A DNA stretch of 64,000 nucleotides from Deltaproteobacteria bacterium (lineage in GTDB: Bacteria; Myxococcota_A; UBA9042; PHBI01), in the NCBI GenBank assembly GCA_011526585.1, contig WYBB01000170.1:20394-84393 (forward strand). The letters run 5' to 3'. Below the pieces are notes generated by a model. That model saw only the letters and a list, made by a program, of their open reading frames with translations. It searched no databases and had not been told where the DNA came from. Below are positions 53,929 through 63,347 of the stretch, in pieces. Every line of letters begins with the position of its first letter. Position 1 is the stretch's first letter. The position numbers were made by a program, and so were the translations under genes.

Positions 53929-56892
53929 ATGCAGGCGCGCGCTCACCCGTTGGGTATCATGCGCCGCCGCCCGGACACCCGGATCACCGAGCCGACCACA
54001 CCCCGACAAATGCCCTTGGTCACCGCCGCCCTGCCCCTGCCCACCTCGCGCCCTCGCCGCCTCCGCGTCGCCCTGCTCGCGCTCGCCGCGCTCCTCGCCG
54101 CGCTCGCGTTGGGCGCGAGCGTCGCCGTGCACCTCGCCCGCGGCGCCATCCTGGCGCGCGCCGAGAGCGCCGCGGCCGCGCTCGGGCTCGCGCTGCACGT
54201 GCGCGACGTCGACGTGCCCCTCTTCGGCGGGATCGGGCTCGTCGGCGTCGAGGTGCACGCCCCCGACGGCACGCTCGTCGCCGAGCTCGCGCGCGTCGAC
54301 ACCGACGTGACCCTGATCGGCGCCGCCCTCGGCGAGCGTCGCCCCGGACGCATCACGCTCGCGGGCGGAAACGCGCGCCTGCGCTGGCGCGACGGACTCG
54401 TCGACCTGACACGCGGCGAGGCCGACGCCCCGCAGTCGCCGCGCGGCCCGGGCGCCCCGCTGACCGTCGAGGTCTCCGAGCTCGATGTCGTGGTCGAAGC
54501 ATCGCACACGACACCGCTCGGCAACGTCGAGCTCACGCCGCTCCAGGTGCGCGGGCTCGAGGCCACCCTGCGACGCGATGCGCAACGCCGCTTCGGCGTC
54601 AGCGCGCGCGGCGAGCTCGAGGCGGCCGGGCACCGCACCTCGTTCAGCGCCGCGCTCGACCTCGCGCGCGGCAGCGCCTCCTTCGAGGCGGCCGACGGGA
54701 TCCAGATCGGCGCCGAGACCTCACGCGGGCCGATCTGGGTCGCGCTCAACGCGGCTGATCACGAACCCGGCGGCCCCTGGATCCTGCGCGGCCTCGGCGC
54801 GCGCGTCGGCGCGCGGCGCGTGCAGGTCGAGTCGGCCCGCCTCCTCGCTGGCGGCGCGCTCGTGCCCACACCCGCCGCGCTCGATCGCGTCGAGCTCGCC
54901 GGGATCGCGGCCGAGAGTGGCGCCGACGAGCAGGTGCGCATCGCCAGCGCCGCGATCACATTCGCGCCGACCCCGGCCGGCCCCGCGCCGAGCGAGGTGA
55001 CGCTGCGCTCGGTCGAGATGATCGCCCGCCGCGGTGAGCGCCGCGTCTCGGGGCGGGTCGCTTCGCTCACGCTCGGCCTCAGCGACCTCGCGCAGCACCT
55101 CGCGGCCGGCTCGCCGCTGTCGGCCGTCAGCGCCATCAAACTCGCCACTCCGCAGCTCACGCTGGTCGTGCCCTCGGAGTCGACGCTCGCCGCGGCCGCC
55201 ACCGGCGACCTCGCCGACCAGGCGCCGGCCGAGCCCGAGGACGAGCCGCCGCCCTTCCTCGGCAACGAGGAGGAGCTCCCGCCGCCCGAGGCGGTGGTGC
55301 CGGCGCTCGCGCCGGGGCGGGACTGGCTCGCGGCCCTGCTCGGCGCCGACGACGACGGCGCCAGCGAAGCCGCGCTCGCGCGCCTCATCCCGAGCGCGGT
55401 CGCGCCCGACCTGGCGGCGCTCGTCGCGCGCCTCGGCGCGCTCGGGCCCGAGGTCACCGACGGCACGCTGCAGGTCATCGACGAGACCGGCCGCCCGCTC
55501 ATCAAGCTCGACCGCGCCGGCTTCTCCGCCCGGACCGTGCCCGAGGGCGTCGCGCTCGGCGCGCGCGCGGCCGTCTGGCGCAACGGCGCCGAGGCCGGCT
55601 ACGCCGATCTGCGCTTCACCGTCACCGAGGATCTCGCGCTCGACGCCTTCGAAGGCACCCTCTCCGGGCGTTCGCTGGCCAACCAGCTCGCGCGCTTCGT
55701 CAGCGGCCTCTCGGTGCAGGAGGACGCCGAGCTCGATCTGCAGATCCGCTACGAGCGCCCGCGCGCCCCCGACGCGCCGCATCACGTCACCGGCACCGTG
55801 CGCCTGGCGCGCTTTTCCTTTTCGTTCTGGCGCATCGCCGATCGCGAGATCCGCGACCTCGAGGCCAGGGTCCGCTTCGAGGCCTCGATCGACCGCAAGA
55901 CCCACCGCCTCCTGCTCTCGCTGCCCGAGATCGAGGTCGGCCAGGCGCGCCTGTCGGCCTCGCTCGACCTCACGCGCAAGAAGAAGAAGCGCCCGAGCTT
56001 CGTCGCCCGCGTCGCGATGGCGCGCCAGGACTGCGGCGCCGTGGCGCGCTCGATCCCGCGCGGCCTCATCCCCAACCTGCCCACGCTCGCGCTCGAGGGG
56101 CAGATGGAGTTCGAGGCGTCCCTCGCCCTCGACCTCGACGCTCCGCGCGGTCTCGAGCTCGAGGTCCGGGGCGATCTGGAGCGCTGCCGCGTGCTCTCGC
56201 TCGGACCCGACATCGACCTCGACGCGCTGCGCGGGCCGTTCGTGCACATCCCGCGCGAGCCCAAGCGCGGCCTCCTGACGCACATCGAGGTCGGCCGCGG
56301 CACGCCGGAGTGGGTGCCGGGCGACCGCATCCCCGAGATCGTCAAGGCGGCCGCCTGGGTCACCGAGGACCGGCGTTGGACCGAGCACGGCGGCGTGCGT
56401 TGGGACCTCGTCGAACGCGCGCTGAAGATCGATCTCGAGCACGGCCGCTTCATCTACGGCGGCAGCACGATCACCCAGCAGCTCGTCAAGAACCTCTACC
56501 TCACGCGCGACAAGAACCTCGCGCGCAAGCTCGAGGAGGCGATCATCGCCTGGCAGATGGAGCGCGTGCTGACCAAGGACGAGATCCTCGAGATCTACAT
56601 CAACTGCATCGAGTACGGCCCCGACATCTACGGCCTCAAGCAGGCCGCGCGCATCTACTTCGGCAAGCGACCGCGCGACCTCGACGCCCTCGAGGCCGCC
56701 TTCATCATGGGCCTCAAGCCCTACCCCAAGGCCGGCTACAACCAGTTCATGAAGGGCCGGCTCGACCCGTGGTGGGTGCGCCGGGTCTCGCACGTGCTGC
56801 GCTACATCGCCAAGTTCGCGCCGGAGCAGCTGACCCTCGAGGAGGCCGAGTCCTTCGACCCCTTCCAGCCGGCGTTTCGTGAGCCCCGCTGA
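53929..56892 (+). CDS. AsmA-like / GT51 peptidoglycan transglycosylase fusion
   Basis: 987 aa from ATG 53929; starts at 53959 or 54010 are also possible (no clear ribosome-binding site). One membrane segment (about 45-68) is followed by about 700 residues of repeated beta-strand modules of the AsmA/DUF748 type. A low-complexity acidic/Pro stretch (about 435-455) interrupts them. The C-terminal 180 residues are a GT51 glycosyltransferase domain: TEDRRWTEHGG (catalytic Glu813; Trp in place of the usual Phe), GGSTITQQLVKN, RKLEEAIIAWQMER and EIYINCIEYG. GT51 normally polymerises lipid II in class A PBPs or MtgA; there is no transpeptidase domain here. First gene of an operon with the SBP and GH39-like genes. 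Confidence 0.88.
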   Translation: MQARAHPLGIMRRRPDTRITEPTTPRQMPLVTAALPLPTSRPRRLRVALLALAALLAALALGASVAVHLARGAILARAESAAAALGLALHVRDVDVPLFGGIGLVGVEVHAPDGTLVAELARVDTDVTLIGAALGERRPGRITLAGGNARLRWRDGLVDLTRGEADAPQSPRGPGAPLTVEVSELDVVVEASHTTPLGNVELTPLQVRGLEATLRRDAQRRFGVSARGELEAAGHRTSFSAALDLARGSASFEAADGIQIGAETSRGPIWVALNAADHEPGGPWILRGLGARVGARRVQVESARLLAGGALVPTPAALDRVELAGIAAESGADEQVRIASAAITFAPTPAGPAPSEVTLRSVEMIARRGERRVSGRVASLTLGLSDLAQHLAAGSPLSAVSAIKLATPQLTLVVPSESTLAAAATGDLADQAPAEPEDEPPPFLGNEEELPPPEAVVPALAPGRDWLAALLGADDDGASEAALARLIPSAVAPDLAALVARLGALGPEVTDGTLQVIDETGRPLIKLDRAGFSARTVPEGVALGARAAVWRNGAEAGYADLRFTVTEDLALDAFEGTLSGRSLANQLARFVSGLSVQEDAELDLQIRYERPRAPDAPHHVTGTVRLARFSFSFWRIADREIRDLEARVRFEASIDRKTHRLLLSLPEIEVGQARLSASLDLTRKKKKRPSFVARVAMARQDCGAVARSIPRGLIPNLPTLALEGQMEFEASLALDLDAPRGLELEVRGDLERCRVLSLGPDIDLDALRGPFVHIPREPKRGLLTHIEVGRGTPEWVPGDRIPEIVKAAAWVTEDRRWTEHGGVRWDLVERALKIDLEHGRFIYGGSTITQQLVKNLYLTRDKNLARKLEEAIIAWQMERVLTKDEILEIYINCIEYGPDIYGLKQAARIYFGKRPRDLDALEAAFIMGLKPYPKAGYNQFMKGRLDPWWVRRVSHVLRYIAKFAPEQLTLEEAESFDPFQPAFREPR

Positions 56893-56959
56893 CCTGCCGG
56901 CGCCCCCTCGCCGTCATCGCGGCTCGCCCATCGTCGCGCACGCTGCTATCGTCCGCCGC

Positions 56960-58831
56960 GTGAAAGCACGGCCCGCCCGACACCTCGCCTCGCGCGCTTC
57001 CGCCCCTCGACGCCTCGCCGCACTCGCGCTCCTCCTCTCGCCGCTCGGCGCCTGCAAGGACAGCGGTTGGGGCGAGCGGGCCCCCTTCGTGGCCGAGCCG
57101 CCCCCCGAGGTCTGGGTGCGGCCGCTCGACGTCGCCGCGCCCCCCGCCGACTCCGCCGACACCACCCCGGAGCGCGCCGCGGAGCGCCTCGCCCAGCGCG
57201 TCTGGGGTGACGGCAGCTGGCCGTGCAGCGGGCATCCGATCTGCGAGCGCGCCTCGCCCAGGGACGGCACCCTCGGCGTGACCCTCGGCGGCTTCGAGTT
57301 CCTCGACCCGAGCCTCATCAGCGAGACCGAGGGCTTCCTCGTCGCGCTCAACCTCTTCGAGGGGCTCATCGTGCCGGCGCGCCGCTCGGGTGGCCCCTAC
57401 GAGGCAGGCGTCGCCCGGGCCTGGAGCGTCAGCGCCGACGGCCGCGTCTACACCTTCGAGCTGCGCGAGGACGCGCGCTGGTCCAACGGCCGCCCGGTCA
57501 CCGCCGACGACTTCGTCTACTCGTGGCGGCGCACGCTCGACCCGGCGACCGCCTCGGACGCCATCGACGCGCTGCGCTACATCGAGGGCGCCTCCGCCTT
57601 CGCCGAGGGAAAGGTCAAGGATCCCGAGACGGTCGGGGTCAAGGCGCTCGGCCCGCACACCCTCGAGGTCACGCTGACCTGCGCCTTTCCGTTCTGGCCG
57701 GCCTACCTCGCCAGCGGCGCCTATCTGCCCGTGCCGCGCGAGGCGATCGAGGCGCACGGCCGCCTGTGGGTGCGGCCCGAGAACATCGTCACCAACGGCC
57801 CCTACCACCTGAGCGAGCTGCACGAGCGCGACCGCCTCGTTCTGGTCCGCTCCGAGACCTACTGGGATCGCGACAACGTGCGCATCCCCAGGGTGATCGG
57901 CTACCACGCCGAGACCGAGCAGACCTCGCAGTCGCTCTACGACTCCGGCCAGGTGCACTGGTCGCGCGGCAACCTCTCGCCCGGCAGCATCGCCGCAAAC
58001 GTCAAGGCCAAGCGGCCCGACATGGTCATCGACCCCTGGCTCTGCGTCTACTACTACATGTTCCGCGTCGACCAGCCGCCCTTCACCGACCCGCTCGTCA
58101 GGCGCGCCTTCGACATCGCCGTCGACAAGCAGCGCCTGGTCACGCACGTGACGCAGGGCATGCAGCTTCCCGCCGACCGGCTCGTGCCGCGCTCGTTCGA
58201 CGAGACCCAACGCTACCCCGGCCCCGAAGGCGACGGCTACGACCCACAGCGCGCGCGCGAGCTCCTGGCCGAGGCCGGCTTCCCGGGCGGTCGCGGCCTG
58301 CCGCCGGTGCGGCTCATCTTCAACACGATGGAGACCCACCGCCTGGTCGCCGAGTTCGTCGGGCGCCAGCTCGAGGAGAACCTCGGCGTGACGATCGAGG
58401 TCGTCAACATGGAGTGGAAGAGCCTCCTCCAGAAGACGCGCGCGGGCGAGTTCCAGATGGCGCGGCTCGGGGCGTGCGCGACCGAGGTGCCGCTCTCGTT
58501 CCTCGAGAACTTCCAGGCGACGAGCCCGCGCAACGACATGGCATGGAAGAGCGAGACCTTCGATCGCCTCTTCGAGGAGGCGCGCTGCGGATCGGCCTCG
58601 GTCGAGGCCGGGCTCGCCGCCACCGCCGCCGCCGAGGAGGAGCTCATGCGCGGGCGCCCGGTGATGCCGCTCTACTGGTACACGCGCGGCTACTTCAAGG
58701 CGCCGGTCCTGCAGGGGCTCGAGGTGCACCTCGAGGACTACCACCCGATCAAGTACATGTGGTGGGCCGACGCGCAGGAGGCGCCGACCCCGCGGCCTAT
58801 GCCGCCGCTGGTCGTGCGCGCCGGGCCGTGA
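56960..58831 (+). CDS. Peptide ABC transporter substrate-binding lipoprotein (SBP_bac_5)
   Basis: 623 aa. GTG start at 56960 (a GTG at 56879 would overlap the upstream stop). Lipobox LGAC with Cys32. The family-5 solute-binding fold has its signature FELREDARWSNGRPVTADDFVYSWRRTLDP, with GPYHLSELHERDRLVLVRS and LFEEARC near the end. Typically binds oligopeptides, including murein tripeptide (MppA-like). The permease and ATPase genes are not in the window, so it may be an orphan or MppA-type periplasmic receptor. Starts 67 bp after the GT51 fusion gene, and its stop overlaps the next gene by 4 bp, making a coupled pair. Confidence 0.9.
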   Translation: MKARPARHLASRASAPRRLAALALLLSPLGACKDSGWGERAPFVAEPPPEVWVRPLDVAAPPADSADTTPERAAERLAQRVWGDGSWPCSGHPICERASPRDGTLGVTLGGFEFLDPSLISETEGFLVALNLFEGLIVPARRSGGPYEAGVARAWSVSADGRVYTFELREDARWSNGRPVTADDFVYSWRRTLDPATASDAIDALRYIEGASAFAEGKVKDPETVGVKALGPHTLEVTLTCAFPFWPAYLASGAYLPVPREAIEAHGRLWVRPENIVTNGPYHLSELHERDRLVLVRSETYWDRDNVRIPRVIGYHAETEQTSQSLYDSGQVHWSRGNLSPGSIAANVKAKRPDMVIDPWLCVYYYMFRVDQPPFTDPLVRRAFDIAVDKQRLVTHVTQGMQLPADRLVPRSFDETQRYPGPEGDGYDPQRARELLAEAGFPGGRGLPPVRLIFNTMETHRLVAEFVGRQLEENLGVTIEVVNMEWKSLLQKTRAGEFQMARLGACATEVPLSFLENFQATSPRNDMAWKSETFDRLFEEARCGSASVEAGLAATAAAEEELMRGRPVMPLYWYTRGYFKAPVLQGLEVHLEDYHPIKYMWWADAQEAPTPRPMPPLVVRAGP

Positions 58832-60336
58832 GCCGCCTCGTATCCTCGGCCATGGCGCTGGCAGTGGCGCTGCCGGCTTGCGCCGATGACGCGGTCACCC
58901 TGCCGGAGGCCTGGAACACCCTGCGCCACCGGCGCATCGAGATCGACCTCTACGCGCGCGTCGAAGGCGAAGCCGGGCGGGTGAGACCGCTCTCGGGGAT
59001 CGACGGCGCGCCGCTCTCGCGCCACCCCGACCTGCCGGACCTGACCACCGCCTACTGGGATCGCCCCAACGGCAGCGACGAGCCCGACGGGGCCCACGTC
59101 GACCTCGTGCGGATCGGCCCCGAGTCGTGCGCGCTCGCGCTCGACGGCATCTACCGTGGCGGCGCCGCCATCGCCGGCAGCTTCGACTTCGCCGAGCTCG
59201 ACCGCCACCTCGCCAGCGTCGCCGACGTGCGCGGCGAGGGCGCGCTCCTCGCCCTGGACATGTCCGCCCCGGCGCTCGGCTGCAGCGCGGCCCCGGGCGA
59301 TCCCGACCCGCTCGACGACGCGCTCGCGCGCCCGGACACCTGGGCGGAGGCCGCGGCCAGCGTCGTGCGCCACGCCATCGGCGACCCGAGCTTCGAGCTC
59401 GGCGCAAGCACCTATCCGATCGCCGCCGTGCAGCTCTTCCGCGCCGCCCCAGGCCCCGACGAGGCGGCGTCCTTCACCCTCTTCGCCGCCGCGGCCCGGC
59501 GCGTGCGCGCGGTCGCGCCGGACGTGCCGATCACCTCGCCCGAGCTCACGCTCTCCTCGCCCTCCGATCTCACCTCCGGCCAACCCGGCCGCTTCCTCGC
59601 CTTCATCGCCGGCGACCAGGTGCCGCTCGACCTCGTCGCCGTGCGCGCGCACGGCGATCCCCGCCAGGTCCAGTCGCTCGTCGCCGCCCTCGCCGCGCAC
59701 CTCAGCGACCTCGGGCTGACGGCCGCGATCGCCGTCGTCGGCCTCGCGCCGCCCGAGCTCGAGCTCGCCTTCGCGCCCGACTCGCCGCTGGGCCTCGCGC
59801 ACCTCGGCGCCCATGAGATGGCGGTGCGCATCGCGCTCCAGGACCTCCCGGTGCGCTGGCTCGTCGCCGGCCGCGGCCCCTGGTCGCCGCGCGCCCCGCC
59901 CGGCGATGAATCGCCATTCATCCCCTCCCCCTACTTCGACCGCGACGGCGAGGCGACCCCCGCCTTCGTGGCGCGCGTGCCGATGCGCCAGCTCGCCGGG
60001 GAGACCCGCGTCTCCGCCACCACCGACGCCGGCGAGGGCCTCACCGTGCAGGCCTCGCTCGACGCCGGCAAGCTCTCGATCCTCATCGCCTATCCGGCCA
60101 GCGCCAGCGGCGTCTCCGCCGTGACCTACGACCTCGTGATCCCCGAGCTCACGCTCGCGACCTTCACGCACGTCCCCTTCCGCCTGGCCGAGCTCGACCA
60201 GTCCAACCGCGGCGTGCGCAGCTTCTTCTTCAGCGACCTCGCCTTCGTCCCCCTCACGCGCGGCGACCTCCACCTCCGCCGCACCCTGCCCGTGCCCGGC
60301 GTGCACTTCATCGAGATCGATCGCCTCCTGCCATGA
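58828..60336 (+). CDS. Lipoprotein with degenerate GH39-like fold
   Basis: 502 aa. GTG start overlapping the substrate-binding protein stop (GTGA). Short signal peptide with lipobox LPAC (Cys15). The body looks like a TIM barrel of the GH39 (beta-xylosidase / iduronidase) type: DLVRIGPESCALALDG, FDFAELDRHLASVADV and RFLAFIAGDQVPLDLVAVRAHGDP, the last resembling GH39 'FLxFxxxxxPLDFVSxHxY'. Where GH39 has its acid/base NEP motif, this protein has VQLFRAAPG, so the catalytic Glu is missing. The C-terminal 160 residues are beta-rich. It is probably a non-enzymatic or altered binding protein; assignment is by motif order only. Confidence 0.6.
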   Translation: MSRLVSSAMALAVALPACADDAVTLPEAWNTLRHRRIEIDLYARVEGEAGRVRPLSGIDGAPLSRHPDLPDLTTAYWDRPNGSDEPDGAHVDLVRIGPESCALALDGIYRGGAAIAGSFDFAELDRHLASVADVRGEGALLALDMSAPALGCSAAPGDPDPLDDALARPDTWAEAAASVVRHAIGDPSFELGASTYPIAAVQLFRAAPGPDEAASFTLFAAAARRVRAVAPDVPITSPELTLSSPSDLTSGQPGRFLAFIAGDQVPLDLVAVRAHGDPRQVQSLVAALAAHLSDLGLTAAIAVVGLAPPELELAFAPDSPLGLAHLGAHEMAVRIALQDLPVRWLVAGRGPWSPRAPPGDESPFIPSPYFDRDGEATPAFVARVPMRQLAGETRVSATTDAGEGLTVQASLDAGKLSILIAYPASASGVSAVTYDLVIPELTLATFTHVPFRLAELDQSNRGVRSFFFSDLAFVPLTRGDLHLRRTLPVPGVHFIEIDRLLP

Positions 60337-61379
60337 CGCCGCGCCGCTATCGCTTCGCCCCGACCCCTTCGCGCGAGCTCCACGTCGGCAACGCCCTGGC
60401 CGCCCTCTTCGACTGGGCGCTGGCGCGCGCGCACCGCGCCACCTTCGTCCTGCGCATCGAGGACATCGACACCCAGCGCTGCCGCGCCGCCTACGAACGC
60501 TCCTTCTACCGCGACCTCGCCTGGCTCGGCCTCGACTGGGACGAAGGGCCGGACGTCGGTGGCCCCCACGCCCCCTACCGCCAGTCCGAGCGCCTCGAGC
60601 GCTACGACACTCTCATGCGCGCGCTCTACGACGCCGGCCTCGCCTACGTCTGCGCATGCAGCCGCGCCGATCTGCGCGCCGCCCAGTCCGCGCCCCACGT
60701 CGCCCACCCCCACGGCGCACCTCCCGCCCCCGCCGAGCCGCCCTACCCCGGCACCTGCCGCGGCCGCGCGCGCGTTCTGTTGCCCGACCGAGGCGGCTAT
60801 CGCCTCGACCTCGCCGCCCTCGCCCCACACGTCGCCCCGGTCGTCACCTGGCACGACACACGCCTGGGCCCGCAACGCGACGACGTCGCCGCCTCCCCGG
60901 GCGACGTGCTCCTCGGTCGCCCCGGCCAGCCGACCTACCAGCTCGCCGTCGTCGCCGACGACCTCGCCATGCACATCAGCGACGTCGTGCGCGGCGTCGA
61001 TCTCCTCGGCTCCACCGCGCGCCAGATCCTCCTGCGCCGCGCGCTCACCCTCGCCGCCCCGCACCTCACCCACCCCGCCACCGACTCCGCCACCGACCCC
61101 GTCAACGACCTCGCCACCGCGCCCGCCGCCGTGCGCCACCTCCACCACCCGCTCCTCCTCGACCACGCCGGCCACAAGCTCTCCAAGCGCGACGCCGCCA
61201 CCCCGCTCGCCTCCTTGTCCTCCGGCTCGCCCTCGCGGCTTGTCGCCGCCCTCGGCGTCGCCGTCGGCCTCTTCCCCGCTTCTGTGCACACCGCCACCCC
61301 CGCCGACTGGATCGACGCCGTCGCCGCCGCGCCGTCCCTCGCGACCCTGCACGACGCCCCATGGCCTCCCCCTGCGTGA
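60333..61379 (+). CDS. gluQRS: Glutamyl-Q tRNA(Asp) synthetase
   Basis: 348 aa. Glutamylates queuosine at position 34 of tRNA-Asp. RFAPTPSRELHVGNALAAL corresponds to the PSGxLHxGN HIGH region. HKLSKRDA is the KMSKS region. The zinc-binding CAC...YPGTC (Cys-x-Cys, Tyr, Cys) is intact, as in YadB. It lacks the anticodon-binding domain of GlnRS/GluRS, as expected. Its ATG overlaps the GH39-like stop (ATGA). A tRNA modification gene at the end of an envelope operon is probably positional only. Confidence 0.93.
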   Translation: MTPRRYRFAPTPSRELHVGNALAALFDWALARAHRATFVLRIEDIDTQRCRAAYERSFYRDLAWLGLDWDEGPDVGGPHAPYRQSERLERYDTLMRALYDAGLAYVCACSRADLRAAQSAPHVAHPHGAPPAPAEPPYPGTCRGRARVLLPDRGGYRLDLAALAPHVAPVVTWHDTRLGPQRDDVAASPGDVLLGRPGQPTYQLAVVADDLAMHISDVVRGVDLLGSTARQILLRRALTLAAPHLTHPATDSATDPVNDLATAPAAVRHLHHPLLLDHAGHKLSKRDAATPLASLSSGSPSRLVAALGVAVGLFPASVHTATPADWIDAVAAAPSLATLHDAPWPPPA

Positions 61380-61406
61380 GCGCCCCCGCCGTGCTACCCT
61401 GCGACC

Positions 61407-63317
61407 GTGCAACGCACCGACCTCCGCCCCGACCGCCCCGACCGGATCGACCGCTCCGACCGGGTCGCCGGCCGCCGCCTCCTGACCGCGATGGCGCTCG
61501 GCATCGTCGCGCTCATGGCCGCCCTCGGCTTCGTCTACCTCGCGCTCTGGTCCAGCGCGGCCGACGATCTCACGCGCCTTTTGCCCGCCTCCACCCGCGC
61601 CTACGCCGCCTCGCCCGCCCCGTGGAGCGCGATGACCAGGAGCCTCGCCCTGCCGGTGTGGCGCGACCCCGCGACGCTCTCCGCCGAGGTCCTGCGCGAC
61701 GGCTACCTCGCCAGCGAGCGCGCCGGTGAGATCGGGGGCCTGCCGGTCGAGGCGCTGCGCGAGCTCGTGCGCACCATGGACAGCCTCGAGCTCGCGCTGG
61801 TGCCGACCGCCGACGGCGACACGCTGCTCGTCTTCGTCGAGCTCGGCGACACCACCCAGAAGAAGCGCGCCCTGGCCCGCCTCGCGCCGCTCCTCGAGAC
61901 CGTCGATCGCCGCGTCGGCTTCCGCGTCGACAAGATCCGCCGGCGCGCCTGGCACACCTTCACCGGCACCGACGTCGAGCCGCCGCGCGTCGTCGACATG
62001 GACCCGTGGATCATCCTGTCGTGGGGCTCGCCCACCGGCCTCGAAGACCTCCTCGAGACCCGCGTCGCCGGCCGCCGCGACAACCTCTCCCGCCGCCCCG
62101 GCTTCGTCCTGTCCCCCGGCGACGGGGCCGGCGATCTCGAGCTCGCCATCGACGCGCACTCCGCCTGGCGCGTGCTCTCGCGCGACCACCCCGAGCCCCG
62201 GCCGGGCGGCCTCTTCGAGTACCTCGACCTGCTCACCTTCGCGTCGCGCGTGACCCCCGTCGCCGACCTCCTCGAGGTGCGCGCCGAGATCACCGACGCC
62301 GACCTCACGCGCACGCTCGCCCGCGGCCTGCGCCGCGCCTCGCACGAGCTCGCCGCCATCGCCCCCGCCGACGCCCTCCTCGTCGCCGCCGCCACCGGCG
62401 ACGACCTGCCTTCGCTCGTCGCCGTCCTGCAGAGCCTCGCGCTGCGCGTTCAGCGCGACCTCGCGCCCGATCTCGCGCTCGACCCGGTATTCACCCAGCT
62501 CGTCGCCGCGGCCGCCAGCCTCCCCGTGCGCGCCCCATCCACCGACGACCCGACGCGGCCGCCGTCGGCCGCGGCCTTCGAGATCGCGCTGGTCGCCCTG
62601 CCCGCGGGCCGCCCCGGCCAGGCGCCCGAGCCGCTCCTGCTCGTGCGCACCCCGGCGCTCACCGAGCTCGCCGATCACCTCACCGCCGCGCTGCCCGAGC
62701 GCCTCGGCGACGGCTTTTCCCACGGCGAGGTCCTGCACGGCGGCGCGCTCCTCCACCTCGTGCTCGCGCACGCCGCCGGCACCGACACCGTCCGCCCCGA
62801 CGCGCTCGCCGACAGCCAGCGCCTCGCCTGGCGCGTACGCAACGGCCTCATCGAGCTCGCGCCCTCGCTCGCGACCCTCGAGCGCTTCGCCGCCACCCAG
62901 CGCACGCTCGCGATGACACCGCGCTTCGCCAACGCCATGCGCGACCTGCCGGGCGAGTCGGCCGTCGTCTTCATCGGCGTGCGCGACCTCCTCGCCAGGA
63001 GCGGCGCCCCGCTCCTCGAGCTCCTCGCCGACCGCCTGCACCCCGACTTCGCCTTCGGCGTCACGCTCGACGTCGGCCCCGATCACCTGGCCATCCGCTC
63101 GAACCTCGGCCTCTGGAGCCTCGCAACCGCCATCGCCTCGGGCGACCGCGCCGAGATCGACGCCTTCTCCCTGCCCGGCCTCGACCCCCGCTGCCGCGCC
63201 GCCTACGACGCCTTCTGCGCCCTCTATCCCGACGCCGTGCCGTGCCGCCCGTTCTCGCTCGGGCGCCGCGCGCGCATCGACGCCGTCTGCCGCCAGCTCT
63301 TCGCGAGGCCGCCATGA
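61407..63317 (+). CDS. DUF3352-like single-pass membrane protein
   Basis: 636 aa, GTG start. An Asp/Arg-rich N-terminus (DRPDRIDRSDR) precedes one membrane segment (about 26-48, LLTAMALGIVALMAALGFVYLAL); the rest is extracytoplasmic. It has the pattern of DUF3352 proteins: LLPASTRAYAAS near the membrane, ELALVPTADGDTLLVFVELGD, VVFIGVRDLL and LHPDFAFGVTLDVGPDHLAIRSNLGLWSL near the end. The domain occurs in many cyanobacterial and myxobacterial proteins without known function. It is convergent with the PilZ-like gene and 28 bp downstream of gluQRS. Confidence 0.7.
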   Translation: MQRTDLRPDRPDRIDRSDRVAGRRLLTAMALGIVALMAALGFVYLALWSSAADDLTRLLPASTRAYAASPAPWSAMTRSLALPVWRDPATLSAEVLRDGYLASERAGEIGGLPVEALRELVRTMDSLELALVPTADGDTLLVFVELGDTTQKKRALARLAPLLETVDRRVGFRVDKIRRRAWHTFTGTDVEPPRVVDMDPWIILSWGSPTGLEDLLETRVAGRRDNLSRRPGFVLSPGDGAGDLELAIDAHSAWRVLSRDHPEPRPGGLFEYLDLLTFASRVTPVADLLEVRAEITDADLTRTLARGLRRASHELAAIAPADALLVAAATGDDLPSLVAVLQSLALRVQRDLAPDLALDPVFTQLVAAAASLPVRAPSTDDPTRPPSAAAFEIALVALPAGRPGQAPEPLLLVRTPALTELADHLTAALPERLGDGFSHGEVLHGGALLHLVLAHAAGTDTVRPDALADSQRLAWRVRNGLIELAPSLATLERFAATQRTLAMTPRFANAMRDLPGESAVVFIGVRDLLARSGAPLLELLADRLHPDFAFGVTLDVGPDHLAIRSNLGLWSLATAIASGDRAEIDAFSLPGLDPRCRAAYDAFCALYPDAVPCRPFSLGRRARIDAVCRQLFARPP

Positions 63318-63324
63318 GGATCTC

Positions 63325-63338
63325 CGCGCGATCGCGCG
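63325..63338. terminator. Palindrome between convergent stops
   Basis: CGCGCGATCGCGCG, 14-bp perfect palindrome in the 30 bp between the DUF3352-like stop (63317) and the PilZ-like stop (63348). Too symmetrical for a normal loop; could act as a bidirectional terminator or simply reflect local GC content. Confidence 0.3.
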
Positions 63339-63347
63339 ACGCGCCCC

